Below, piece after piece: positions 36,303-43,579 of a stretch of DNA of 43,579 nt. The notes below the pieces were generated by a model. That model was not told the DNA's origin. It saw only the letters and a list, made by a program, of their open reading frames with translations, and made no database searches. Positions within the stretch are counted from its first letter, which is position 1, and the number at the start of each line of letters is the position of its first letter. The stretch spans positions 1 through 43,579 of the forward strand of contig JABMNW010000194.1 in the NCBI GenBank assembly GCA_013204455.1, given 5' to 3'. The DNA is from Acidimicrobiaceae bacterium. GTDB lineage: Bacteria; Actinomycetota; Acidimicrobiia; Acidimicrobiales; Ilumatobacteraceae. The translations under genes and the position numbers were made by a program.

Positions 36303-37265
36303 ATGATGATTTCTCTCCAGACGCTTGAGCATTCCTTTCGTGAAATGCTTCGGATACGATTATTTGAAGAGCGAGTTCGGCGCGAGTTTGGAAAAGGTGA
36401 CATGCCAGGATTTGTGCATGTCTATGTCGGCGCAGAGGCAATTGCGGTTGGGGTCTGTAGTCAATTAGAGCAGACCGACATGATAACTAGCACGCATCGT
36501 GGACATGGTCACTGTCTGGCTAAAGGAGTTGAAATCGCCCCGATGGTGGCTGAACTTTACGGACGTGAGGCTGGGTTATGTCATGGCCGTGGAGGATCGA
36601 TGCATATTGCGGATTTTTCTAAAGGAGTGCTTGGTGCCAATGCAATAGTCGGCGGTGGCATTGGCATAGCGGTTGGAGCAGCGCTTGCTGCTCAAACGCT
36701 AAAAGATGGACGTGTCGCTGTGACATTTTTTGGTGATGGTGCAGCGAATCAGGGCGTGTTGCACGAGTCGATGAATTTGGCATCGATTTGGAAATTGCCA
36801 GTGGTATTCGTTTGCGAAAATAATGGCTGGGCAGAATCGACACCAGCTAGTTATTCGATTTCGGTTTCAGATGTTGCAATTCGTGCTGCCGGATATTCGA
36901 TTCCTGGAGTCGTCGTTGATGCGACAGATTACAGTGCTATGCACGTTGCAGCCGAGCAAGCAATCCTGCGAGCTCGAATGGGAAACGGACCGTCATTTAT
37001 CGAGGCAAAGTTTCCTCGCCAGGTTGGTCATTTTGTCGGTGATGGCGAGGCATATCGAAGTCGTGACGATCGCAAAAGCGCGCGACAACTTGATGTAATT
37101 GCAAGGACTCGCCTCGAACTTGAATCTCGAGGTGTTGATGTGGGTGCGATAGTTGACGAATTAGGAAAACTTATTGGTGGAGAGTTGGACAGCGCCTTTG
37201 CGGCAGCGAGAGATAGCAAGTGGCCGAACATTGACGAGTTGGAGAGTTATGTCTATAGCAACTAG
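36303..37265 (+). CDS. Thiamine-pyrophosphate 2-oxoacid dehydrogenase E1 alpha (pyruvate/acetoin dehydrogenase type)
   Basis: HRGHGHCLAKGVE, CHGRGGSMHIADFSKGVLGANAIVGGGIGIAVGAALA, GDGAANQGVLHESMNLASIWKLPVVFVCENNGWAEST. Confidence 0.93.
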   Translation: MMISLQTLEHSFREMLRIRLFEERVRREFGKGDMPGFVHVYVGAEAIAVGVCSQLEQTDMITSTHRGHGHCLAKGVEIAPMVAELYGREAGLCHGRGGSMHIADFSKGVLGANAIVGGGIGIAVGAALAAQTLKDGRVAVTFFGDGAANQGVLHESMNLASIWKLPVVFVCENNGWAESTPASYSISVSDVAIRAAGYSIPGVVVDATDYSAMHVAAEQAILRARMGNGPSFIEAKFPRQVGHFVGDGEAYRSRDDRKSARQLDVIARTRLELESRGVDVGAIVDELGKLIGGELDSAFAAARDSKWPNIDELESYVYSN

Positions 37266-38283
37266 CTCGCAGATGGTTGAAATGACTTTCTTGAAAGCGC
37301 TCAACGATGCAATCTCATTTTCGATGCGTAACGACTCCCGTGTGATCGTATTAGGTGAAGATATTGCTGGTGGCGCTGGTCAGGGCGCTCCTCTTGAGGG
37401 ATCCATGGGTGGAACCTTTGGAGTCACAAAAGGACTTCTTGAAGAATTTGGTAATGCAAGAGTTAGGGATACTCCAATTTCGGAGGCTGGGATTACCGCC
37501 GCAACTGTGGGTGCAGCTATGGGTGGTTTGCGCCCGATCTTGGATTTGATGTGGGCAAGTTTTGCACCAAACTGTTTTGATCAAATACTGAATCAAGCAG
37601 CGAAACTACGGTTTATGAGTGGTGGTCAAGCAAAACTTCCACTTGTAATTCGGATGGCTGTTGGTGGCGGGTTGCGCGCTGCAGCACAACATTCAGACAC
37701 TCTGTACCCATTATTCACACACATTCCCGGTTTGAAGGTAGTAGTGCCTGCAACTCCTGAGGAAGCGCGTGGATTGTTGATCGCGTCCATAAACGATGAC
37801 AACCCAGTCATTTTTCTCGAACATATGGCTTTGTATCGCACGACTGGGTTGGTGCAATTAGAACCAATTGCGATGGAACTAGGCAAATTAGGAATCATGC
37901 GCCAGGGAAGTGATTTAACAATCGCGTGTGTGGGTCAAGCAGCGCTACTCGGTATGGACGCGGCGGAATTACTGGCCAAGGAAGGTATTGATGCTCAGGT
38001 GATCAGTCTGAGAACATTACAGCCGATTGATAACGAAGGGCTGGTTGCATGCGTCAAGGAAACCAGTCGACTGGTTGTTGTCGAGGAAGGACCTCCTCGC
38101 TGTTCGATTTCTGCTGATATTGCAGCATCAATAAATGAATCTCTTTTCGGGAGGTTGTTAGCACCCATAGGACGAGTGAACAGTGCAGCCACGCCTGTTC
38201 CGTTCAGCCCTCCGCTAGAGGATGCTCATTTACCTAGCGTTGCTCGAATTGTTGAAGCTTGCCATCGCGTGATGACTTTTTAA
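37249..38283 (+). CDS. 2-oxoacid dehydrogenase E1 beta (transketolase-like)
   Basis: VLGEDIAGGAGQGAPLEGSMGGTFGVTKGL, RDTPISEAGITAATVGAAMGGLRPILDLMW, VISLRTLQPIDNEGL. ORF opens at 37174; ATG at 37249 overlaps the E1 alpha stop. Confidence 0.93.
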   Translation: MSIATSSQMVEMTFLKALNDAISFSMRNDSRVIVLGEDIAGGAGQGAPLEGSMGGTFGVTKGLLEEFGNARVRDTPISEAGITAATVGAAMGGLRPILDLMWASFAPNCFDQILNQAAKLRFMSGGQAKLPLVIRMAVGGGLRAAAQHSDTLYPLFTHIPGLKVVVPATPEEARGLLIASINDDNPVIFLEHMALYRTTGLVQLEPIAMELGKLGIMRQGSDLTIACVGQAALLGMDAAELLAKEGIDAQVISLRTLQPIDNEGLVACVKETSRLVVVEEGPPRCSISADIAASINESLFGRLLAPIGRVNSAATPVPFSPPLEDAHLPSVARIVEACHRVMTF

Positions 38284-38286
38284 AAA

Positions 38287-38412
38287 CTAGGTGGACTCTC
38301 CGGTGCTCATCAGAATTTTAAGATCAGTTCGCTTACCACTTGCAAGATCGCTGAATGCAGAGGCCACTCCATCAAAGTCGGCCCGAGTCCAATTTGCGAT
38401 TTGACGCTTTGG
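38287..38412 (-). pseudogene. Possible C-terminal remnant of a dehydrogenase gene
   Basis: Minus-strand frame with no Met start: PKRQIANWTRADFDGVASAFSDLASGKRTDLKILMSTGEST-stop, resembling the C-terminus of MDR-type dehydrogenases. Confidence 0.35.
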
Positions 38413-38416
38413 TAAC

Positions 38417-38428
38417 AATATATATATT
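38417..38428. promoter_or_regulatory. Perfect AT-rich palindrome AATATATATATT upstream of the FAH-family gene
   Basis: 12-bp self-complementary sequence 17 bp upstream of the start codon. Confidence 0.4.
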
Positions 38429-38445
38429 ATATCTTTCAGAGGTAA

Positions 38446-39276
38446 ATGATGAAATTATTACGAATTGCAACCCAGAATGGCCCTCGTTGGGGAGTTTTGG
38501 ATCAAGAACGAGTCCGTTTAGCACCGCTAAGTGCGGGACCGTTAGCGGCTCATCTTCATGACATAACGAGAATATCTTCGTTAATTTCTGAGGAGCCGTT
38601 GGGGTTGAAGTTCAGTGATTACAAGATTCTTGCGCCATTGGATTCACCTTCACAATTTATTGGAGTTGGACTCAATTACAGAGATCATGCGATAGAAACA
38701 GGTCTTCCAATTCCGAAAGCTCCAATTACATTCGGACTATTGCAGACATCGATAATTGGCCCTGGAGATGCAATTATCATCCCACCATTTGCGTCAAAGG
38801 TTGATTGGGAAGCTGAACTGGGAATTGTGATTGGACAATCAGGTACCGATATTTCGATTGATGATGCAATTAATTATGTCGCGGGTTATGTAATTATCAA
38901 CGATGTCTCCGACCGACAAGTTCAGAATGACGAGGGGCAATGGGGAAGATCAAAATCCTTTAATTCATTTAAGCCAATGGGCCCATGGATCGTAACGCGA
39001 GATGAAATCGGTGACGCCAGTGATTTGGCAATTCAATTGTGGGTAAATGGGGTTCTCAAGCAGTCTTCGACTACGGCCGAATTAATTTTTGGGGTAAGCG
39101 AGATCGTTAGTCGGTTAAGTGCATCGACGACCCTGTTGTCAGGGAGTGTGATTTCGACTGGGACTCCACCAGGCATCGGACACTCTCGAGTTCCACCGGA
39201 GTATCTCAACGCTGGCGATGAAGTGAAAATTACAATCGAAGGAATAGGGACGCTTACAAATCCGATTTCACGTTAG
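38446..39276 (+). CDS. Fumarylacetoacetate hydrolase family protein
   Basis: IGVGLNYRDHAIETG, DWEAELGIVIG, GYVIINDVSDRQVQNDEGQWGRSKSFNSFKPMGPWIVTRDEI, GTPPGIG. Confidence 0.94.
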   Translation: MMKLLRIATQNGPRWGVLDQERVRLAPLSAGPLAAHLHDITRISSLISEEPLGLKFSDYKILAPLDSPSQFIGVGLNYRDHAIETGLPIPKAPITFGLLQTSIIGPGDAIIIPPFASKVDWEAELGIVIGQSGTDISIDDAINYVAGYVIINDVSDRQVQNDEGQWGRSKSFNSFKPMGPWIVTRDEIGDASDLAIQLWVNGVLKQSSTTAELIFGVSEIVSRLSASTTLLSGSVISTGTPPGIGHSRVPPEYLNAGDEVKITIEGIGTLTNPISR

Positions 39277-39282
39277 TGCCAT

Positions 39283-39966
39283 TCAATCAACTATTGATTT
39301 GGTAGCAGAAAAATTTGACTTACGAAAACTTTCATTCAATAACTCGACAGTTGATTGGAGGTGTAAGCCCAAGGCTTTGGCCGCACCGTGGTTATCGTTT
39401 GCTGCAAGCGCGTCGACAATCGCGTTGTGTTCCATATCTGCCGGATCCTTCCGAAAATTTAGTGAAAGACGTTGGTACCTTTCGGCGTGTGACCATAACA
39501 TTTCAATTAATCTCATGCGCCACGGAGATTTGGAGTGCAGATAAATAGTAAAGTGGAAATCTTTGTTGAGTCGAACGACCGAAGCTTTATCGCCTGAGGC
39601 CATAGCCTCATCTGCTCTATCGAGAATCATGCGCAATTTTTTGATATCTGCGGATGTAAGGTCGACGGCAGATTCAACTGCATCCATCTCTAGTGGAATT
39701 CGAACAGAATACAAATCATTTAGGTCGCTAATTGAAATTGGTGAGACCCACGCACCTCGGTTGTGAATGAAAGTGACTAATCCATCCGCCTCAAGCACTC
39801 GCATAGCTTCCCGCACCGGTATAAGACTGGTTCCACATTCCTCTGCAAGGACTTTAGGCAGTAGTTTTGTCCCCGGGGCATACTCACCATTAATTATCCG
39901 GTCTCTGGCGTATGCGAGCACATGTTCAACAGAACTATCTACAAGTTCTAAATTCGCTCTTATCAT
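39283..39966 (-). CDS. GntR family transcriptional regulator with FCD domain
   Basis: IINGEYAPGTKLLPKVLAEECGTSLIPVREAMRVLEADGLVTFIHNRGAWVSPIS winged helix; C-terminal FCD-like NKDFHFTIYLHSKSPW...DMEHNAIVDALAANDNHGAAKALGLHL. Confidence 0.93.
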   Translation of the reverse strand: MIRANLELVDSSVEHVLAYARDRIINGEYAPGTKLLPKVLAEECGTSLIPVREAMRVLEADGLVTFIHNRGAWVSPISISDLNDLYSVRIPLEMDAVESAVDLTSADIKKLRMILDRADEAMASGDKASVVRLNKDFHFTIYLHSKSPWRMRLIEMLWSHAERYQRLSLNFRKDPADMEHNAIVDALAANDNHGAAKALGLHLQSTVELLNESFRKSNFSATKSIVD

Positions 39967-39983
39967 GGTCGACCTTTGAATCT

Positions 39984-39998
39984 AATAATATAATAGAG
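39984..39998. promoter_or_regulatory. Imperfect AT palindrome CTAATAATATAATAG in the gntR promoter region
   Basis: Pattern CTANTANNNTANTAG is symmetric; 18-32 bp upstream of the gntR start. Confidence 0.4.
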
Positions 39999-40016
39999 TA
40001 ACTTACAAATGTTAAC

Positions 40017-40724
40017 TCAAAGTTCCTGTTCGGTTGGTCTTATAAGAACTTCGTTAATACTGCAGTGCTGGGGTTGATCAAGAACAAATTCAATTATTCG
40101 AGCAATATCGTCTGTGTCAAGTGGCCTAATTGAACTCATGCGTTTTTCGAGAGCTGGTTGACGTCTAGTCATTGGAGAGTCTACAAATCCAGGTTCGATA
40201 ATCGACACACGTACACCTGTCCCAACTAGTTCTTTGCGAACGGATTCGCAGAATCCGACTACCGCATATTTTGAGGCGACGTAAGCAGGTTCTCCAACAT
40301 ATGAAACCTTCCCAGCGACAGATGCGATCGCAATGATCGTTCCGTAACCCTGTGAGACCATCGGCGGGATGGCACTCCTAATCGAATACATCAAGCCGAG
40401 AGTATTTATTTCAAGCACTTGTTTCCATTTAGATGCCAAGGGTTCAGTTGCAGTACCTGCACAACTAACTCCAGCACAAATTATTATCGCATCTAATGCT
40501 TTACCTCCTCGCACGACAGACTCGACCACTTCTTGGATTGAATCGGGGTCGCTGACGTCAATGACGTGGTGCGAGTGTCTTGAATTAAGTATTGAAGTGG
40601 CTAGCTGCAATTGTGGTTTATCACGATCGACTAACACAAGATTCGTATTCAAACGACTGTCAAGACGTTTACATACTGCCAAGCCAATTCCGCTGGCCGC
40701 CCCAGTAACGATTATCGCTCCCAT
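40017..40724 (-). CDS. SDR family oxidoreductase
   Basis: MGAIIVTGAASGIGLAVCKRL, YVASKYAVVGFCESVRKELVGTGVRVSIIEPGFV. ORF opens at 40844; Met at 40724 is the likely start. Confidence 0.92.
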   Translation of the reverse strand: MGAIIVTGAASGIGLAVCKRLDSRLNTNLVLVDRDKPQLQLATSILNSRHSHHVIDVSDPDSIQEVVESVVRGGKALDAIIICAGVSCAGTATEPLASKWKQVLEINTLGLMYSIRSAIPPMVSQGYGTIIAIASVAGKVSYVGEPAYVASKYAVVGFCESVRKELVGTGVRVSIIEPGFVDSPMTRRQPALEKRMSSIRPLDTDDIARIIEFVLDQPQHCSINEVLIRPTEQEL

Positions 40725-40729
40725 CGTGC

Positions 40730-42166
40730 TTAGTGATCCTGCGTTGGCGGCATCGCGTGTGAGGGAATTTCCCAATTTGGTTTGGCTGCGGCGGGTCGTG
40801 CGGATTCGAACCATGAAGCGGCTTGCAGTACTGCGAGGTCGCAATAGCGTCGTCCAGAAATCTGTAGACCGATGGCTTTCCCATCCCGAGTGAACCCAGC
40901 GTTAATTGAAATGGCTGGTTGTTCGGACATGTTGTATGGCACGGTAAAGGCAATGTGATCCATTGCTCGATTCACATCGTTGCTGGGCATTGGCCACTGC
41001 GCCGGATACGTCGGTACCGGTGACACTGGAGACAACACGAAATCAAACTGTTCTGTCGCCAGTTGAGTTAGTTTTCGCACTTCGAGTTTGCGATTAACAC
41101 AGCGCATCATGGTAGATCCCGAAACATCTTTACCACCGTGAACCCACTCTTGGATAAACGGCAACATTAACTTTTGTCGCTCGGGCGGCATCGCCGAGTA
41201 ATCAACCCATGAGCGTACTCGCCAAAATAAGTCGAGATCATGGAGTGCCTCGGCAGAAAAGAAGGGGGCCAGCGGCTCGACATGCGCACCAGCATCTTCA
41301 AATATTTTTGCCGCGGTGATGATTGCAGCGTGTGTGTCGGGTTCAACTGGCATGCCAGCACCTGCATCAAGATGCAGGCCAATTCGCAAACCTTTGACCG
41401 AGATTCGTCCAACACTGGCCCAATCAATATCGGCTGGGGGCAAACTCATGAAGTCACTTGCATCGGGTTGTGCGATAACGCTCATAAGCAATGCCGAGTC
41501 AGCGACGGTCCGAGTCAGTGGCCCAGCAACTCGACCAAAGAAAGGGGCATTAATTGGAACGCGACCGTTGCTTGGCTTCAACGAGACGACGGCGTTCCAA
41601 CTCGCGGGCAATCGTAAAGAGCCACCGATGTCGGTGCCGACATGTAACGGGCCATATCCGGCTGCCGCTGCAGCACCACCACCGGCACTTGACCCACCTG
41701 GATTCCATGCAGAGTTCCATGGGTTGGTAGTCAATGCATGAAAACTAGAAAGTCCAGAAGACAACATACCAAGATCTGGCATCGTAGTTTTACCTAGCAG
41801 AATCGCGCCTGCTTCTCGTGTGCGTCTAGCGGGAGGTGCATCTTGTTCGGCAGGTCGCAAAACGGTTGATGCCGAACCGAGGGGCACTGCTGTGCCTTTA
41901 GTTGGAATGTTGTCCTTCAGCGTGATCGGGACACCATCAAGCGCACCCATCGGTGCGCCAGAGGACCAACGTTTAGTGCTGGCCTGCGCAGCAACTTTTC
42001 CGGCAACTGGGTCAGCAGCCCAGAGAGCCTTAACAACAGGCTCACGTTGTTCAATACGTTTTTGTACCGCTTCCATTACTTCGACCGGCGAAAAGATTTT
42101 TCGTCTGTAACCGTCGAGCATTTCTACTGCACTAAGGTCGGCGAGGTCATTGCTGATAGTGCTCAT
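40730..42166 (-). CDS. Amidase signature (AS) family amidase
   Basis: GVPITLKDNIPTKG, NPGGSSAGGGAAAAAGYGPLHVGTDIGGSLRLPASWNAVVSLKPSNGRVP. Confidence 0.93.
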   Translation of the reverse strand: MSTISNDLADLSAVEMLDGYRRKIFSPVEVMEAVQKRIEQREPVVKALWAADPVAGKVAAQASTKRWSSGAPMGALDGVPITLKDNIPTKGTAVPLGSASTVLRPAEQDAPPARRTREAGAILLGKTTMPDLGMLSSGLSSFHALTTNPWNSAWNPGGSSAGGGAAAAAGYGPLHVGTDIGGSLRLPASWNAVVSLKPSNGRVPINAPFFGRVAGPLTRTVADSALLMSVIAQPDASDFMSLPPADIDWASVGRISVKGLRIGLHLDAGAGMPVEPDTHAAIITAAKIFEDAGAHVEPLAPFFSAEALHDLDLFWRVRSWVDYSAMPPERQKLMLPFIQEWVHGGKDVSGSTMMRCVNRKLEVRKLTQLATEQFDFVLSPVSPVPTYPAQWPMPSNDVNRAMDHIAFTVPYNMSEQPAISINAGFTRDGKAIGLQISGRRYCDLAVLQAASWFESARPAAAKPNWEIPSHAMPPTQDH

Positions 42167-42936
42167 AGTGGCGGTGTGAAGCGACCATCAATCGCGGTCC
42201 AGCCAGCATCAACAGTTAATGTCGATCCGGTGACATAACTTGAGGCCGACGAGGCGAGAAAGACAACCGCACCAGCAAGTTCGTCGGCACGGGCCCAACG
42301 CCCAAGTGCCGATTTTGCAGCATAAGCGTCGTACCATTCTTGGTTGTTTTTAAGTTGTTCGGTAAGCGGTGTTTCCACAACACCTGGTCGGATGGCGTTG
42401 ATTCGAACGTTGAATGGTCCAAATTCTGCGGCGGCGGTTCGTACCAGTGATTCGAGTCCTGATTTTGTGGCGGCATAGACGCTTTGTCCGGGTTCGACGG
42501 TGCCTGCACGAATTGAGGAAAATGTGATGATGCTGCCCCGGCGCTGTTTGACCATCAGTGCGCCAAAGTTTTTTATCACTTCAAATGTGGCACGCAAGTT
42601 GAGTGCGATCACACGATCGAATTCCTCAAGTGTGTAATCAAGAATTGCCTTACGCACATTCATTGCTGGAGTATGAACGCAGACATCGAGCGTGTTTATA
42701 GTTTCGGCGAGTCTTGCGATTTCTCCGGCACCAAGCACATCCAGTTCCAATGCTTCGGCGCTGACGATTAATGCGGCGGTTTGTTTTGCATGACCCAGAT
42801 CGAGATCGGCACAAATCACATGCGCACCGTGCGCGCCAAGCGCCAGTGCAGCCTCACGACCAATTCCACTTCCGGCACCGATCACCAGTGCGCGTTGACC
42901 ATCGAGGCGAAATATCTTGCTGTAGTCAATATTCAT
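42163..42936 (-). CDS. SDR family oxidoreductase
   Basis: RALVIGAGSGIGREAALALGAHGAHVICADLD, YAATKSGLESLVRTAAAEFGPFNVRINAIRPGVVETPL; 4-bp overlap with the amidase gene. Confidence 0.92.
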   Translation of the reverse strand: MNIDYSKIFRLDGQRALVIGAGSGIGREAALALGAHGAHVICADLDLGHAKQTAALIVSAEALELDVLGAGEIARLAETINTLDVCVHTPAMNVRKAILDYTLEEFDRVIALNLRATFEVIKNFGALMVKQRRGSIITFSSIRAGTVEPGQSVYAATKSGLESLVRTAAAEFGPFNVRINAIRPGVVETPLTEQLKNNQEWYDAYAAKSALGRWARADELAGAVVFLASSASSYVTGSTLTVDAGWTAIDGRFTPPL

Positions 42937-42946
42937 TAGATACTCA

Positions 42947-43579
42947 TTAACTAGTCATGTCAAGGTTGGGGCGAATGATTGCCATACGAGTAACGGTGAA
43001 TTCTTCAACGGCAAACCGAGGGCCCTCGCGACCAACGCCCGAATCTTTTACTCCGCCGTATGGCATCGTGTCCGAACGGTAGCCAGGTACTTCATTGATC
43101 ACCACACCACCAACTTCTAGTTCGTTAATTGCGGCAAATGTGTTCTTGAGTGATGAGGTAAAAAGGCTCGCCTGCAAACCAAAGCGCGATGCATTAACCA
43201 AGTTAATGGCGGTCTCCAGATCTGGAACGGTACGAATACAGACTACGGGACCAAAGACTTCGTTATCCCATATCTCGACACCGTCAGGTACTTCGGCAAG
43301 CACAGTGGGGTTAATCATCCGATCCGTAGTTCCGCCACCTGTAACTATTTTGGCACCAGCTAAGACTGCGCGATCAATCCATGACAAGACTCGCGTCGTC
43401 GCATCTGGGTTAATCAGCGCAGATACCTGTGTTTCGCCATTGCGTGGGTCGCCGATCACGACTTTGCGCATAAGTTCGGCCAGATGTTTGGCAAATTCTT
43501 GGGCGACCGATTCGACAACAAGGATTCGCTGAATTGCAATGCATGCTTGACCCGATGCGTAGTAACCACCGCGTACGAC
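42947..43579 (-). CDS. Aldehyde dehydrogenase family protein (partial, runs off right edge)
   Basis: Frame continues beyond the listed ORF to the window end: YYASGQACIAIQRILVVESVAQEF...WDNEVFGPVVCIRTVPDLETAINLVNASRFGLQASLFT...MPYGGVKDSGVGREGPRFAVEEFT. Confidence 0.92.
   Translation of the reverse strand, partial: VVRGGYYASGQACIAIQRILVVESVAQEFAKHLAELMRKVVIGDPRNGETQVSALINPDATTRVLSWIDRAVLAGAKIVTGGGTTDRMINPTVLAEVPDGVEIWDNEVFGPVVCIRTVPDLETAINLVNASRFGLQASLFTSSLKNTFAAINELEVGGVVINEVPGYRSDTMPYGGVKDSGVGREGPRFAVEEFTVTRMAIIRPNLDMTS

Noticed and set aside
12256-40724. Island as an integrated mobile element
   Set aside because: No integrase, transposase, tRNA target or flanking direct repeat was recognised, so mobility is not claimed.
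40802-40812. GGATTCGAACC, the complement of a tRNA T-loop consensus
   Set aside because: It lies within the amidase C-terminus (WFESARP) and no cloverleaf stems surround it.

Overview
This 43.6 kb window looks like actinobacterial (possibly Acidimicrobiia-like) chromosomal DNA. I found no rRNA, tRNA, CRISPR array, transposase or integrase. The left part (1-12.2 kb) carries a D-cysteine desulfhydrase/ACC deaminase-like gene, a sulfatase, an M23 peptidase, an MscS channel, a pentapeptide-repeat lipoprotein, a membrane-anchored three-cupredoxin multicopper oxidase, a CHK-like kinase, a histidine phosphatase, a DDAH-like amidinohydrolase, a class III aminotransferase, a carotenoid oxygenase and an SMP-30-like protein. 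From about 12.2 to 40.7 kb there is a dense catabolic island: acetamidase/formamidase, a complete sugar-type ABC importer, a DSD1-type PLP enzyme with RidA, hydantoinase/oxoprolinase HyuA/HyuB with a small Cys-containing protein, a DapA-family lyase, an N,N-dimethylformamidase large-subunit homologue, an alpha/beta hydrolase, an AS-family amidase, cupins, a PhyH-type dioxygenase, an amidohydrolase, SDR and MDR dehydrogenases, a free-standing lipoyl domain next to a 2-oxoacid dehydrogenase E1 alpha/beta pair, an FAH-family hydrolase and a GntR/FCD regulator. The right end has another SDR, a second AS amidase, a further SDR and a truncated aldehyde dehydrogenase. The best candidate for an undescribed system is this amide/N-compound degradation island. 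AT-rich palindromes lie at most of its promoters and could be sites for the island's own GntR regulator. Other notable points are two gene remnants at or near island junctions, a long hairpin between the ABC binding-protein and permease genes, and a lipoyl carrier without an E2 catalytic domain.
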